The position numbers and the translations under genes were made by a program. From NCBI GenBank assembly GCA_946500295.1, contig CAMMVF010000003.1:1-64000 (forward strand): DNA of 64,000 bases, in the 5' to 3' direction. The notes below the pieces were generated by a model. That model was given only the letters and a program-made list of their open reading frames with translations, was not told the origin of the DNA and did not search any database. This DNA comes from an uncultured Clostridia bacterium (lineage in GTDB: Bacteria > Bacillota > Clostridia > Oscillospirales > Acutalibacteraceae). Of this stretch, positions 50,498-60,399 are shown piece by piece (within the stretch, counting starts at the first letter, position 1; every line of letters begins with the position of its first letter).

Positions 50498-51913
50498 TTA
50501 AACATTTCCGTTTTTAATGATTTTCAATGCATAAGCTATATCTTTTTTCTTCAAGAATACGTACAGCAAATAACAAATTACATATAAAATCAGACCTAAG
50601 ATTCCACCAATAAACCAACTGCAAATTATAAAAGCAGCAGTTATCGTTGCTTCAAGGAAATTATTTTTCAAAATTGGAACAGATAAATATTTTGACAAGA
50701 TTTTCTCTGAAATTACACTCCTAAAAGCCATTAAAACAACAATCGAAAATATTGCTAAATCCAGCGAACGCATAAAATAGCATGTCAACCCTGCCATACA
50801 TATGCTTAATCCCACTGTCACCAAATTTATATATAGTAGAGTTCTCTCCTTACGCAATGCTTTCATATAAGTATTTATGATCAGAGACATCTTGCTTTCG
50901 TAAGCACAAATAGGAAATAGAATTGCCATATATTTCAAGCTTTCGGCATACTGAGGGAGCCACACCGAAAGTATGCTTTTTGCCGGATAATAAAGTATCA
51001 TTGCGAAAAAAATGATACTAGTCAATAGTGTACACATAATCTGATAAATCGGCTTCAGTTTTTCTGGTGCGCTTCTTTTCAATGCCGGAAACAGTACCAA
51101 CGATACAGAATTGATAAAAGTTAATAAAAGATTTGATAAAGAAATAGTAAGTGAAATTTTACCAAAAGTTTCTATGTTCCAGCACCACTCAATAGACTGA
51201 CGAATTACCCCTATTATCAGCATACTGGCAACATTTGATATCATCAACGGCAATCCGGCAATACTGTTAAGCTTTATCTCTGGAATAACATGAGACAATT
51301 TCGTTGGTCTTTTAGCCACAATATCTCTACATACCCCAAAAATGTAGATAGCGCCACACAATCGTCCTATCAGTTCCGAACATATAAACCAAATAAATAT
51401 ATCCTGCCCAAGCGCAATTCCGACAACAGTTATCAATATATGAACCAGTTTTTCCAACATTACTGATTGAGCATATTCCTTTATGCGCCCTGTTGTCTGC
51501 AAAAGATTATGCAAAAAGGCACGCGGCAGATAAACAAGTATACAGCACGAAAAGAATATTAGTACTATTGTTTTATTAAAATCATCACTTGTGAAAAAAA
51601 CAATTAAAGAAATACCAACGCTTAAAAATACTTCAAAAATACTAAAAAAACGGAACTGACCGGAAATTTGTTTTTTGTCAAGTTTATCATAGTACTCACC
51701 ACCATGGCGTAGGTAAACTCCCTCTATCTGGCCAACAGCAAAAAATCCAACATAACTGCAATAAAAAATATATAATTGATAATAAGCATACTCACTCACA
51801 CCGATAAACTTTGGAAGCAAAACAGTCATAAGTGTGCTGCCTGCCAAAGAAACCAAATTTGCAAAAAGAGATACTGAAAGATCCCTCATGATTTTTTTCT
51901 TAAAAAAGCCCAT
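50498..51913 (-). CDS. wzx: Polysaccharide flippase (Wzx/MATE-like)
   Basis: It carries lipid-linked repeat units across the membrane. The 471-residue protein has about 12-14 hydrophobic segments and a basic start (MGFFKKKIMRDLSVSLFANL), typical of the polysaccharide-export (MVF) superfamily. A charged cytoplasmic end (KKKDIAYALKIIKNGN) follows the last segment. Its place among glycosyltransferases, polymerase and initiating transferase supports a Wzx/Wzy system. Confidence 0.9.
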   Translation of the reverse strand: MGFFKKKIMRDLSVSLFANLVSLAGSTLMTVLLPKFIGVSEYAYYQLYIFYCSYVGFFAVGQIEGVYLRHGGEYYDKLDKKQISGQFRFFSIFEVFLSVGISLIVFFTSDDFNKTIVLIFFSCCILVYLPRAFLHNLLQTTGRIKEYAQSVMLEKLVHILITVVGIALGQDIFIWFICSELIGRLCGAIYIFGVCRDIVAKRPTKLSHVIPEIKLNSIAGLPLMISNVASMLIIGVIRQSIEWCWNIETFGKISLTISLSNLLLTFINSVSLVLFPALKRSAPEKLKPIYQIMCTLLTSIIFFAMILYYPAKSILSVWLPQYAESLKYMAILFPICAYESKMSLIINTYMKALRKERTLLYINLVTVGLSICMAGLTCYFMRSLDLAIFSIVVLMAFRSVISEKILSKYLSVPILKNNFLEATITAAFIICSWFIGGILGLILYVICYLLYVFLKKKDIAYALKIIKNGNV

Positions 51914-51938
51914 CTATCTAAACCTCATTACATTCAGA

Positions 51939-53177
51939 TTATCTCGTTGATCTGTTTGTAAGTATAAAAACTAGTTTTTCCATATGCAGTTTATATACCG
52001 CTTTTTTTACAATTGCTTTTACGCCAAACTTAATCTCATTTTTTTTGAGGAGATTACCAGTTAAGATATCCATTGTTTTTATAAAACCATTTATTGGATA
52101 CAACTTTAAAAATTCATTTCTGAGATTAGACCTACCAAACGGCTTTTGAAGACTAGAACCACCTTCGACAGCTTCTTCTATTGGTCGATCATACAAGTAA
52201 ATGTTTTTCCCGATAAGCTTTAATAGCTCTTCTCCTTTTTTTGTATTACAAAGAATCAAAGAAGGATTTGGTATATTTTCTTCAAGTGAAGTAGATGAGG
52301 GCATTTTCCCTAATCCAATAAAATCTCCGATGGTTAAATCGGCCACTCTCTTTCGAGTTGCAAAAGAACATTGATAACACGATTCTCTAAGACTCACTCC
52401 ACGCAAAAATCCAAAAAAATATGGATCGCCCGCAAAATATCGGCAAACAGCGTCTTTCTTTCCTTTTTTCGTCGTTGCTTGAACATAAAAATGAAAGTTT
52501 CTAAATCTACGATTGCTTCTAAACGTAAGCAGATTTATAGATTTCCAATCGTGCTTATTCTTCATGTCCTCTAATTGTTCAGTTAAGTATCGCTGTGGAG
52601 ATACGCCATGGCAAAGCAAGTCCACGGTGTATAATCTTTGATTATCAATCTTTTTGACTTTTAAAAAGTTAAGGCACCCTGCAACTTGGCACGGCAGTGC
52701 TATCAAAAGGACCGAGTGACCCGTTTTTAGAGCATTTGCTATATCCGTATAAAGTTCGCCAATTTCTGCCTGTACATATTTAGAACCTCTGAATTTCTCA
52801 GTCTCGTCCAACTCATTTGTTGCCTTAAAAACAGCAACAGAACTCTCATTAAATTTAACGCCGCATACAACAGGTGCATCTGAGCGTTGTAAGAATTCTT
52901 TATATAACATATATCCCACGCCACCTGACGCACTGTCAAGCCGCTGAGCATCATCCTTTGAGCGAGCGGCATAGCAAGCAGTAGGCTCTCTAAGTTCAAC
53001 CGTTGAATTTTGAGAGCATACTTGTTTACAAAGCCCGCAGTTTATACACATACTTTCATTTATAAATGGAATTTTAACTCCATGTTCATTTTCCTGTAAT
53101 TCAATACACTGCTTAGGACAAATATTTTCACATGCCCCACAACCACAACATTTATCAAAATCACAAATTTGAAACAT
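51939..53177 (-). CDS. Ferredoxin/FrhB-like protein of glycan clusters
   Basis: The 412-residue protein starts with two [4Fe-4S] ferredoxin motifs (CCGCGACENICPKQC and CINCGLCKQVC), followed by a FrhB/FdhB-type C-terminal domain (TACYAARSKDDAQRLDSASG, VLLIALPCQVAGCLNFL, DLLCHGVSP). Such proteins, named after coenzyme F420 hydrogenase beta subunit, sit next to pyruvyl transferase genes in many capsule loci. A redox step on the glycan or its donor is inferred. Stop and start are seven bases from the next gene upstream. Confidence 0.9.
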   Translation of the reverse strand: MFQICDFDKCCGCGACENICPKQCIELQENEHGVKIPFINESMCINCGLCKQVCSQNSTVELREPTACYAARSKDDAQRLDSASGGVGYMLYKEFLQRSDAPVVCGVKFNESSVAVFKATNELDETEKFRGSKYVQAEIGELYTDIANALKTGHSVLLIALPCQVAGCLNFLKVKKIDNQRLYTVDLLCHGVSPQRYLTEQLEDMKNKHDWKSINLLTFRSNRRFRNFHFYVQATTKKGKKDAVCRYFAGDPYFFGFLRGVSLRESCYQCSFATRKRVADLTIGDFIGLGKMPSSTSLEENIPNPSLILCNTKKGEELLKLIGKNIYLYDRPIEEAVEGGSSLQKPFGRSNLRNEFLKLYPINGFIKTMDILTGNLLKKNEIKFGVKAIVKKAVYKLHMEKLVFILTNRSTR

Positions 53178-53183
53178 ATATTA

Positions 53184-54350
53184 TCACTCACCCTTAATTG
53201 CCGATAATAAAAAAGCTTCCGAACTTTTGCGTTTATTCTCAATCTCGGCATTAGATTCCGAAAAATCAATTTCACTCATATAGATATCCATGGCATTGTC
53301 TTGATAATCATCAACAAGTCTGGATTTCATACCAAAGGTATTTAACAAATCATATATTCTTGAATTTTGCGAACGAATATCAGTGTCATTAAAACGCTTA
53401 TAACCTACAAATTTTGTGTTAAAGTTAAGTGATAAAGCCATTGCATGGAATGAGTCTGTAACGACACACTTGGCATTCATAATATAACTGATAAATTCCG
53501 CTACACCTAAATCCGCTAATGGTTTACCAACCCCGGGAATCCTTTTTGACTCACTTAGCGCACAAAAAACCGGATATCCGGTTTTTTCGGCATAAAGTTG
53601 GACATCCTTTTCCCAATCGCTTTTTTCACCGATAAAGTAGCAGAAAATATAAGATCCGCTTTGTAAAACAGCCGAATCTTTTACTTGAGTTGATATAGCT
53701 AAATTCCATCTATTCTTATCAAGCAGAAATGATGGATCTAAGACAACCTGAATATTCCTATCAAGCAAATCTGCAAGAAGTGTTGCCGCCGTCTTTTCTC
53801 TAACCCCGATTGCATTATATTCTGACAGATATTTTTTGTAAAATCTACGTTTCTTTTTCGGTATATGCGAAACTCCAATGCTGGAACCGTAGGCAAGTTT
53901 TGTTTTATCCTTTCCTGCCATAGCAAGAACAAACGGCGGTTGAACATAATATGGATTCCAAATTTGATCACTTCCCGATATAAAAACATCACTGTTTTTT
54001 ACCATACTGTAGTAATCGCTTCTGCTTTTTGGCGAAAAAATCAAGTTGGTACTATTCATAAAATCGGTATTTTTCTCAATTCGTCTGCTATATCCATTTA
54101 GTATTTCATTGCTGAGTTTTACTCCCGTATTGCTTAGTGATTTTCTCTTAGTGACTTTAAGTTTCAATTTTCCAGTAATATTATAAGCTGTAGCAAACGG
54201 ATGTCTGCACCCATAATAAAATCTATGTGTACTGGGAATCTTGACATTAAAACCTTTGTCAGCCAAATATACAGCTAAAGCATAGCTTTGAATACATGTT
54301 CCAAAATTCACAGATGTTGCTGCTGTAACAAGACAAATGTTTTTTCCCAT
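53184..54350 (-). CDS. Polysaccharide pyruvyl transferase
   Basis: It adds a pyruvate ketal to a sugar of the repeat unit, using phosphoenolpyruvate. The 388-residue protein has NFGTCIQSYALAVYLADKGF at the start, FISGSDQIWNP (about 125), AYGSSIGVS, and VVTDSFHAMALSLNFNTKFV near the end. I chose the ATG at MGKNICL, with AAAGGTGG upstream, over an in-frame GTG four codons earlier. It pairs with the FrhB-like gene. Confidence 0.92.
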   Translation of the reverse strand: MGKNICLVTAATSVNFGTCIQSYALAVYLADKGFNVKIPSTHRFYYGCRHPFATAYNITGKLKLKVTKRKSLSNTGVKLSNEILNGYSRRIEKNTDFMNSTNLIFSPKSRSDYYSMVKNSDVFISGSDQIWNPYYVQPPFVLAMAGKDKTKLAYGSSIGVSHIPKKKRRFYKKYLSEYNAIGVREKTAATLLADLLDRNIQVVLDPSFLLDKNRWNLAISTQVKDSAVLQSGSYIFCYFIGEKSDWEKDVQLYAEKTGYPVFCALSESKRIPGVGKPLADLGVAEFISYIMNAKCVVTDSFHAMALSLNFNTKFVGYKRFNDTDIRSQNSRIYDLLNTFGMKSRLVDDYQDNAMDIYMSEIDFSESNAEIENKRKSSEAFLLSAIKGE

Positions 54351-54385
54351 GATCTCAACCACCTTTAATAAAATTACAAGTTATA

Positions 54386-55288
54386 TTACCAGAAATACGC
54401 TATGACCCAATCGGAAAGATAATGTTTTAAGTTTCTATATAAACTCAATGAACCGAACAGTCTCAACCCACAAATAGGATTTTTCGAGGTATAAAACCTT
54501 TTTCTTAACTCGCACCAATCATAATTCTTCTTTAAAATCTTTTTAGAATCATCACCATTTGCAAATGCATCCAAAGCACGCAAGTATTCGATATAGGTAT
54601 CTAAGATTTCAATTCTCGAGGTCTTATTTCGTTTTCTTCCATCTTCAATAGTAAAACTGCTGGCAGCATGCTTTCTCCACCATATTAATGGCTTGTCATA
54701 AATCCATGCGCCGTCTTGTATTAATGCAGCACGCCAAAGAATAGCATCGTGAGCAAAGGAAGTTTTCCAAATACCCATCGCCTCATTATAAAGCTTTTTG
54801 GTAAAACAGTATGTACAGCCCGGATTATCCATAGAAAGAAACTGTCTCTTTTTACTGACTTTTATAAGCTTACCGGTTGCTGACATATTATCTTTTGAAG
54901 GAGGGGTGTTTCCAAAAAACATAGCTGCTTTGCAACACAAAAGATGTATTTCGGGATGCTTCTGCATGATTTCCGACATCTCCTCCAATTTTTCAGGAAA
55001 CCATATATCATCCTGATCAGAAGTAAAAAGTATGTCACCGTCAGCTTTGCTCAAGCCCTCCATAAAATTTCTTCTCCAGCCCTTATTCCTTTCATTGACT
55101 GTAAGCTTCCAATTTTGCAAAGCGTTATCTCTAATAAAGCTATCAACTATCTGTACTGTTGCATCGGAAGAACAATCATCAAAAATTAACACTTCATCCG
55201 CTTGCCTAGTTTGAGCTAAAATTGATTTCATTTGATCTTCAATAAATTTTTCACCGTTGTAAGTTGAAATGACTACTGATATTTTCAT
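54386..55288 (-). CDS. Glycosyltransferase family 2
   Basis: The 300-residue GT-A enzyme has SVVISTYNGEKFIEDQMKSI, EVLIFDDCSSDATVQIVDSF and FTSDQDDIWFPEKLEEM; the D-Q-D-D-I-W is the rhamnosyltransferase-like metal/nucleotide site. HDAILWRAALIQDG is the later base region. I chose the ATG at MKISVV, with AAAGGGA upstream; the longer frame overlaps the polymerase gene. A dTDP-rhamnose donor is plausible in this cluster. Confidence 0.92.
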   Translation of the reverse strand: MKISVVISTYNGEKFIEDQMKSILAQTRQADEVLIFDDCSSDATVQIVDSFIRDNALQNWKLTVNERNKGWRRNFMEGLSKADGDILFTSDQDDIWFPEKLEEMSEIMQKHPEIHLLCCKAAMFFGNTPPSKDNMSATGKLIKVSKKRQFLSMDNPGCTYCFTKKLYNEAMGIWKTSFAHDAILWRAALIQDGAWIYDKPLIWWRKHAASSFTIEDGRKRNKTSRIEILDTYIEYLRALDAFANGDDSKKILKKNYDWCELRKRFYTSKNPICGLRLFGSLSLYRNLKHYLSDWVIAYFW

Positions 55289-55331
55289 GATTAAGAATCC
55301 CTTTCGTGAACGGAAAGCCAGAAATGTTTGT

Positions 55332-56585
55332 TCAGGACAAAGTATTATAATTGCTCTTTGGGGCTTGTAAAGCAAGTAACATACCAATACATAAACATAA
55401 AGGTAAGGCACATGCTTTTGCCTCTGTTATTTCGTAAAAAAAACTGCATATACACTGTGATATTACAATACACAATAAACATTTATTCAATCTACTAATG
55501 CTGTAATATTTAAATATAAATTTATAAAAGCACCAGATCAATAGTGCTACTATACCAACTAAAACTATCAGTCCATAGTTATACAGAATAAGCAAATATT
55601 CATTATCAGTAGTAGAAAAATCAGAAATACTAATTTGGGTTGATAACATTAGACGCTTTGCTGCATCTTCGCCGTGTCCAAGCAACAAAGTGACAGGATT
55701 AAACTCTTCTCCAAGCTGATTAAAAACATATTCTATACTACCTAACCTTTGTATTGAAGAGATATCGTTATTAATATTCTCAAAACGTGCAAAAACTACT
55801 TCCTGTATATTAATACCTATTGGCGTTTGCAAAAACAATACTACAGCAATTGCAGCACATAATAATATAATAATTTTTTTTAAATTAATTTTTTTTCTAT
55901 ATACCGCAATTAAAAGAACAATTACAGATAAGCCAAGTGCAATCCAACTAGAACGGCTCATACTCGTAAATACTCCAAAAGTAATAAGCGCTAATAATAT
56001 ACATTTCAAAATTGGTTTCTTAATTAAAAAAATCACTAAAAAAAAGCCTATAGTTAAAGATGTGGCGTATTTAATTGGATGACCGTAAATAGATGCAACT
56101 CTATAAGTCTGCCAAGGATTTCCATAATCCGGAAAAAAGAAATTTGAATTTGAAAAATACTCCGGAACTCCAAGAATTGCAGAAAAGACTATAACAGTCA
56201 ATATAAACTTCAGTGTTTTCTCTCCACTGTCTTCCCCATAATTTATAACAATAGAATATCCTATTATTAAACAAGCCACCAAGAATATCGGTTGTATAAC
56301 AGAACCTAAATCCAAATAATTGTTATACACAAGTTGTGTAAAAACAGTAATAAATAAAACTATAAAAAGAAATATAAATATTGCTGGATATCTTTTAAGA
56401 ATTGTCTTTTGATGATTCTTTAAGGTTACCCAATGCAAGCACAAAGCAATTACTATACTGATTGCATACATAATGTAGCGCACTGTAGCACTATTCAGTA
56501 TTTGCGAGGCGATTGTCAGCACATAACATACAAGAACTACAAGTACTGTACATAAATCATTACTTATTTTAATTCTCATCTTCAT
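55332..56585 (-). CDS. wzy: O-antigen ligase / Wzy-type polymerase
   Basis: The 417-residue protein has about 11-12 membrane segments and a large loop (about 260-320, with GINIQEVVFARFENINNDIS, then LLLGHGEDAAKRL), the layout of Wzy polymerases and O-antigen ligases. SRSSWIALGLSVIVLL contains the Arg-Ser typical of the Wzy_C region. In a locus with a flippase, polymerase is the better reading. ATG MKMRIKIS; ribosome site weak. Confidence 0.85.
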   Translation of the reverse strand: MKMRIKISNDLCTVLVVLVCYVLTIASQILNSATVRYIMYAISIVIALCLHWVTLKNHQKTILKRYPAIFIFLFIVLFITVFTQLVYNNYLDLGSVIQPIFLVACLIIGYSIVINYGEDSGEKTLKFILTVIVFSAILGVPEYFSNSNFFFPDYGNPWQTYRVASIYGHPIKYATSLTIGFFLVIFLIKKPILKCILLALITFGVFTSMSRSSWIALGLSVIVLLIAVYRKKINLKKIIILLCAAIAVVLFLQTPIGINIQEVVFARFENINNDISSIQRLGSIEYVFNQLGEEFNPVTLLLGHGEDAAKRLMLSTQISISDFSTTDNEYLLILYNYGLIVLVGIVALLIWCFYKFIFKYYSISRLNKCLLCIVISQCICSFFYEITEAKACALPLCLCIGMLLALQAPKSNYNTLS

Positions 56586-56803
56586 TAGATATCTAAGCCT
56601 CCAAAACTCAACACTAGCTAAACGTATTTAGAATTTAAATTACATTTCTCAGTTGCAGAATAAAGGCCAACTTCCTAGTTTAAACGCTTTCTGGGTAAAA
56701 TCTAATCCTAAATAAGAAGATAGCAAAGTCAACTTTACTTTTTATGTTAAGGTATTTTTGATAACTACATCGCTATTTTTTTTAATAATGTCTTTTATCT
56801 AAG

Positions 56804-57769
56804 CTATTGGGTTATTCTATAAAGAAAACTAATTATATTAAACCCACCATAAGAGGCTAAGGCAGCCAAACGAGCTTTTTTCCTTCCGTTTTTATCAAAC
56901 AAAATGTTTTTACGATATTTTTTTACTTCACTCCACAACTGCTTTCTTTGAGGTTCAAACTCATCTCCACTAATCTGAAAAAGGATATTGCAGACAGTAC
57001 TAAAATATCGGCACTCAGCAGCACTTATCAAATTTGGATAATTATCTGATATAAATTTTCTCAACTCATTCATATGAATAATTGCATCCATCTTTCTAAT
57101 ATTAAACTTTGATTGAGCTATGCTATTACTTCTCTGAAAATAATAATAATCCACATTCGGAATAACCGCAATTTGTTCTGCTTTTTCGAGCAATAGATAA
57201 GTCGTTGGTATATCTTCATATAACTTTCCCACCGGATATCTAACGCCGTTAAAAAACTCACTCTTATATAATTTTCCCCAAGCTGATACTTCAAAACCAT
57301 CTTGATACAGCATTTTGCGATATAAATTCTCGCGCGGTAACACTTGAATTTCATCACTAGCAACTTTATTTTGCTTTGGAAGAGCGTCCCCATCATAATA
57401 TTCTACAAACCAACTGCCTGAAATGGTACAATTTCCTTTTACTAAGGCTAAAAACAGATTTTCAACAAAAAACGGTGAAACAAAATCATCACTATCAATA
57501 CATGTTACATATTCGCCACTCATAATATCTAAACCAAAATTTCGTGCTTCAGATAACCCTCCATTTTCTTTATGTATAACTTTTATTCTATTATCCAAAT
57601 TTGCGTATTCATCACAAATCTCTGCACAACGATCAGTAGACCCATCATCAACAAGTATAATCTCCAAATTTACGTAGGTTTGATTTCTTATACTTTCAAT
57701 ACATCTTTTAAGATATTTTTCAACATTATAAATTGGTACAATCACACTAATTAAAGGATTATCATTCAT
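56804..57769 (-). CDS. Glycosyltransferase family 2
   Basis: The 321-residue protein has PLISVIVPIYNVEKYLKRCI, LEIILVDDGSTDRCAEICDE, HKENGGLSEARNFGLDI and CIDSDDFVSPFFVENL (the D-S-D-D metal site), the standard GT-A series. YEDIPTTYLLLEKAEQIAVI follows with the usual E-D. The acceptor and donor are not predictable. It lies after rmlC and before the polymerase. Confidence 0.93.
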   Translation of the reverse strand: MNDNPLISVIVPIYNVEKYLKRCIESIRNQTYVNLEIILVDDGSTDRCAEICDEYANLDNRIKVIHKENGGLSEARNFGLDIMSGEYVTCIDSDDFVSPFFVENLFLALVKGNCTISGSWFVEYYDGDALPKQNKVASDEIQVLPRENLYRKMLYQDGFEVSAWGKLYKSEFFNGVRYPVGKLYEDIPTTYLLLEKAEQIAVIPNVDYYYFQRSNSIAQSKFNIRKMDAIIHMNELRKFISDNYPNLISAAECRYFSTVCNILFQISGDEFEPQRKQLWSEVKKYRKNILFDKNGRKKARLAALASYGGFNIISFLYRITQ

Positions 57770-57836
57770 TTTAGCACCCCATTATCACACAAATCGAAAA
57801 GAAGCAATAGCTTTTTGATTTGATTCTTCGATCTTA

Positions 57837-58439
57837 TCAAAACCTAAACGTATCCTTAAGCCCCAGCCACTTCTGATCTTTATCACTGAGGTTTAAGGCT
57901 GTACCGTCTGACAGGGTATATCCCTCGGCACTTGGCGTACCGTTGTATTTACCTACAAGCTGCGGCCACTCTATTCCGATTTCAGGGTCGTTCCAGGCTA
58001 GCCCGCCTTCATCGCCCGGGTGATAGAAGTCGGTGCATTTATAGCAAAACTCGGCTTCATCACTGAGAACTAAAAAGCCGTGAGCAAAGCCCTCGGAGAT
58101 ATAAAACTGCTTTTTATTCTCTTCGGTAAGCTCCACTCCAAACCATTTTCCGTAGGTTTCACTGTCTGAGCGCAAATCAACCGCCACATCAAACACACTT
58201 CCCTTGATAACTCTCACAAGCTTGCCCTGAGGATATTGCTTTTGAAAATGCAGTCCTCTAAGCACGCCCTTTTTGCTCATGCTCTGGTTGTCCTGAACAA
58301 AAACCATATCAAGTCCTGCCTCGTGCATATCATTTTGATTGTAGGTTTCCATAAAATATCCTCGGCTGTCACCGTGAACAGTCGGCTCTATTACATACAA
58401 GCCCTCGATTGGGGCTTTCGTAACTTTAATCTGGCCCAT
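57837..58439 (-). CDS. rmlC: dTDP-4-dehydrorhamnose 3,5-epimerase
   Basis: Third step of dTDP-L-rhamnose synthesis. The 200-residue cupin has GDSRGYFMETYNQND, VLRGLHFQKQYPQGKLVRVI (catalytic His), DVAVDLR, ISEGFAHGFLVLSDEAEFCY and WNDPEIGIEW. I chose the ATG of MGQIKV with GAGGG upstream; the open frame before it overlaps rmlD. The order here is rmlA-B-D-C. Confidence 0.96.
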   Translation of the reverse strand: MGQIKVTKAPIEGLYVIEPTVHGDSRGYFMETYNQNDMHEAGLDMVFVQDNQSMSKKGVLRGLHFQKQYPQGKLVRVIKGSVFDVAVDLRSDSETYGKWFGVELTEENKKQFYISEGFAHGFLVLSDEAEFCYKCTDFYHPGDEGGLAWNDPEIGIEWPQLVGKYNGTPSAEGYTLSDGTALNLSDKDQKWLGLKDTFRF

Positions 58440-58459
58440 AGATAATCCCTCTATCTCAC

Positions 58460-59350
58460 TTAATAATCTATCTCTTTTAAATATCTGCTCAGCGCGTCCT
58501 GCCAAGTCGGCAGAGGTTGAAAGCCATTTTCTTTCAGCTTGCTCTTGTCAAGACGGCTGTTGAATGGTCTTGCAGCCTTTGATAGTCCGTATTCTTCAGT
58601 TGTCACAGGCAAAACTGTGGTCGAGTAACCTGCCTGACGGTAGATTTCTTTAGTAAAATCATACCAACTGATGTAACCACCCTCATTTGTAGCATGATAT
58701 GTGCCGTATTTATCGCTTTCAACCATATCTACAAGCAGTCTTGCAAGATCGTAAGTGTAAGTCGGAGTACCGATCTGATCGTTGACTACTCGAACGGTAT
58801 CGTGTTTTTTGCCAACATTGAGCATCGTTTTGATGAAGTTCTTGCCGTTTACACCGAACACCCAAGCTATGCGAACGATGAAATATTTATCCAGGTTTGT
58901 CTTGACGGCAAGCTCTCCCTCGAGCTTTGTTCTTCCATAAACGCTGAGAGGCCTATATTCGGTGCAATCAGGCTTCCACGGTTCACTGCCTTGTCCGTCA
59001 AATACATAGTCGGTGCTCATATAAATCATCTTAATATCAAGTTTTTTACAAGCTTTAGCTATATTTTCAGTACCGTCTGCGTTAATTGCATGAACCTTAT
59101 CTATATTTTCTTCGTCCTCAGCGGCATCGACCGCCGTCCAGGCGGCGCAGTGAATAACTGCATCGGGGTTTAACTCTGTAATTATCTTTTCAACCGCCGA
59201 CTTATCGGTAATGTCCAGCTGTACATACTGTGCGCTTGTATCTACACTCGGCAAAATATCACTGCCAACCGCGGTGTGTCCTCGCTTTATAAGCTCATTT
59301 ACAACATCATATCCAAGCTGTCCGCCGACCCCTGTTACGAAAATCTTCAT
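58460..59350 (-). CDS. rmlD: dTDP-4-dehydrorhamnose reductase
   Basis: Last step to dTDP-L-rhamnose, NAD(P)H-dependent. The 296-residue protein has VTGVGGQLGYDVVNEL, HCAAWTAVDAAED, MSTDYVFDGQG and the catalytic Tyr-x3-Lys in VYGRTKLEGE. Length is normal. Confidence 0.96.
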   Translation of the reverse strand: MKIFVTGVGGQLGYDVVNELIKRGHTAVGSDILPSVDTSAQYVQLDITDKSAVEKIITELNPDAVIHCAAWTAVDAAEDEENIDKVHAINADGTENIAKACKKLDIKMIYMSTDYVFDGQGSEPWKPDCTEYRPLSVYGRTKLEGELAVKTNLDKYFIVRIAWVFGVNGKNFIKTMLNVGKKHDTVRVVNDQIGTPTYTYDLARLLVDMVESDKYGTYHATNEGGYISWYDFTKEIYRQAGYSTTVLPVTTEEYGLSKAARPFNSRLDKSKLKENGFQPLPTWQDALSRYLKEIDY

Positions 59351-59363
59351 ATCATTCCCTCAA

Positions 59364-60383
59364 CTATCTGTTTGCATACATCTTCTCATAGTAGTTCTGA
59401 TACTCTCCGGAGATTATATCCTCCCACCACTTGCGGTTGTCGAGATACCATTGAATAGTCTTTTTTATTCCATCCTCAAACTTTGTCTCGGGCAGCCAGC
59501 CAAGCTCATTGTGGATCTTAGTCGGGTCTATGGCATAGCGCATATCGTGACCCTTTCTGTCTGTCACATATGTGATAAGACTTTCAGGCTTATTAAGCTC
59601 CTTACAAATAATTCTGACAATATCAATATTTCTCTTTTCGTTATGACCGCCGACGTTATAAACCTCGCCGACCCTGCCCTTGTGTATAATCAAATCTATC
59701 GCCTTGCAGTGATCCTCAACATAGAGCCAATCACGCACATTAAGACCCTCGCCGTAAACCGGGAGCGGCTTATCCGCAAGCGCGTTTGCAATCATAAGCG
59801 GAATAAGCTTTTCCGGGAAGTGGTAGGGTCCGTAGTTGTTGGAGCAGCGGCTGATTGTTACCGGTAATCCATAGGTTCTATGATACGCAAGCACGAGCAA
59901 ATCAGCGCCTGCCTTTGAACTGCTGTACGGGCTGCTTGTGTGAATCGGGGTTTCCTCGGTGAAAAATAAATCAGGTCTGTCAAGCGGTAAATCACCATAT
60001 ACCTCGTCAGTGCTCACCTGATGATAACGTGTGATACCATACTTGCGGCAAGCGTCCATCAGCACAGCTGTACCCTTGATGTTGGTATCAAGGAAAACCT
60101 CCGGATTTTCAATCGAGCGGTCAACATGGCTCTCCGCTGCGAAGTTTACAACCACATCCGGTTTTTCCTCTTCAAAAAGATTATATACCGCTTCTCTGTC
60201 ACAGATATCCGCCTTCACAAAGCGAAAATTATCATTATCCATAACAGATTCGAGCGTCGAAAGATTGCCTGCGTATGTAAGTTTATCAAGACAGATTATG
60301 CGGTAACTCGGATATTTTTTTAGCATATGAAAAATAAAGTTAGAACCGATAAATCCGGCTCCACCGGTTACTATTATATTCAA
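59364..60383 (-). CDS. rmlB: dTDP-glucose 4,6-dehydratase
   Basis: Second step of the pathway. The 339-residue protein has IIVTGGAGFIGSNFIFHML, NFAAESHVDRSIENP, STDEVYGDLP, the catalytic YSSSKAGADLL (Tyr-x3-Lys), and the later SNNYGPYHFPEKLIPL. The start is TTG: GGGAGG stands ten bases before it and no ATG fits. It follows rmlA by 16 bases. Confidence 0.96.
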   Translation of the reverse strand: MNIIVTGGAGFIGSNFIFHMLKKYPSYRIICLDKLTYAGNLSTLESVMDNDNFRFVKADICDREAVYNLFEEEKPDVVVNFAAESHVDRSIENPEVFLDTNIKGTAVLMDACRKYGITRYHQVSTDEVYGDLPLDRPDLFFTEETPIHTSSPYSSSKAGADLLVLAYHRTYGLPVTISRCSNNYGPYHFPEKLIPLMIANALADKPLPVYGEGLNVRDWLYVEDHCKAIDLIIHKGRVGEVYNVGGHNEKRNIDIVRIICKELNKPESLITYVTDRKGHDMRYAIDPTKIHNELGWLPETKFEDGIKKTIQWYLDNRKWWEDIISGEYQNYYEKMYANR

Positions 60384-60399
60384 AATCCGTAGTCCTCCC

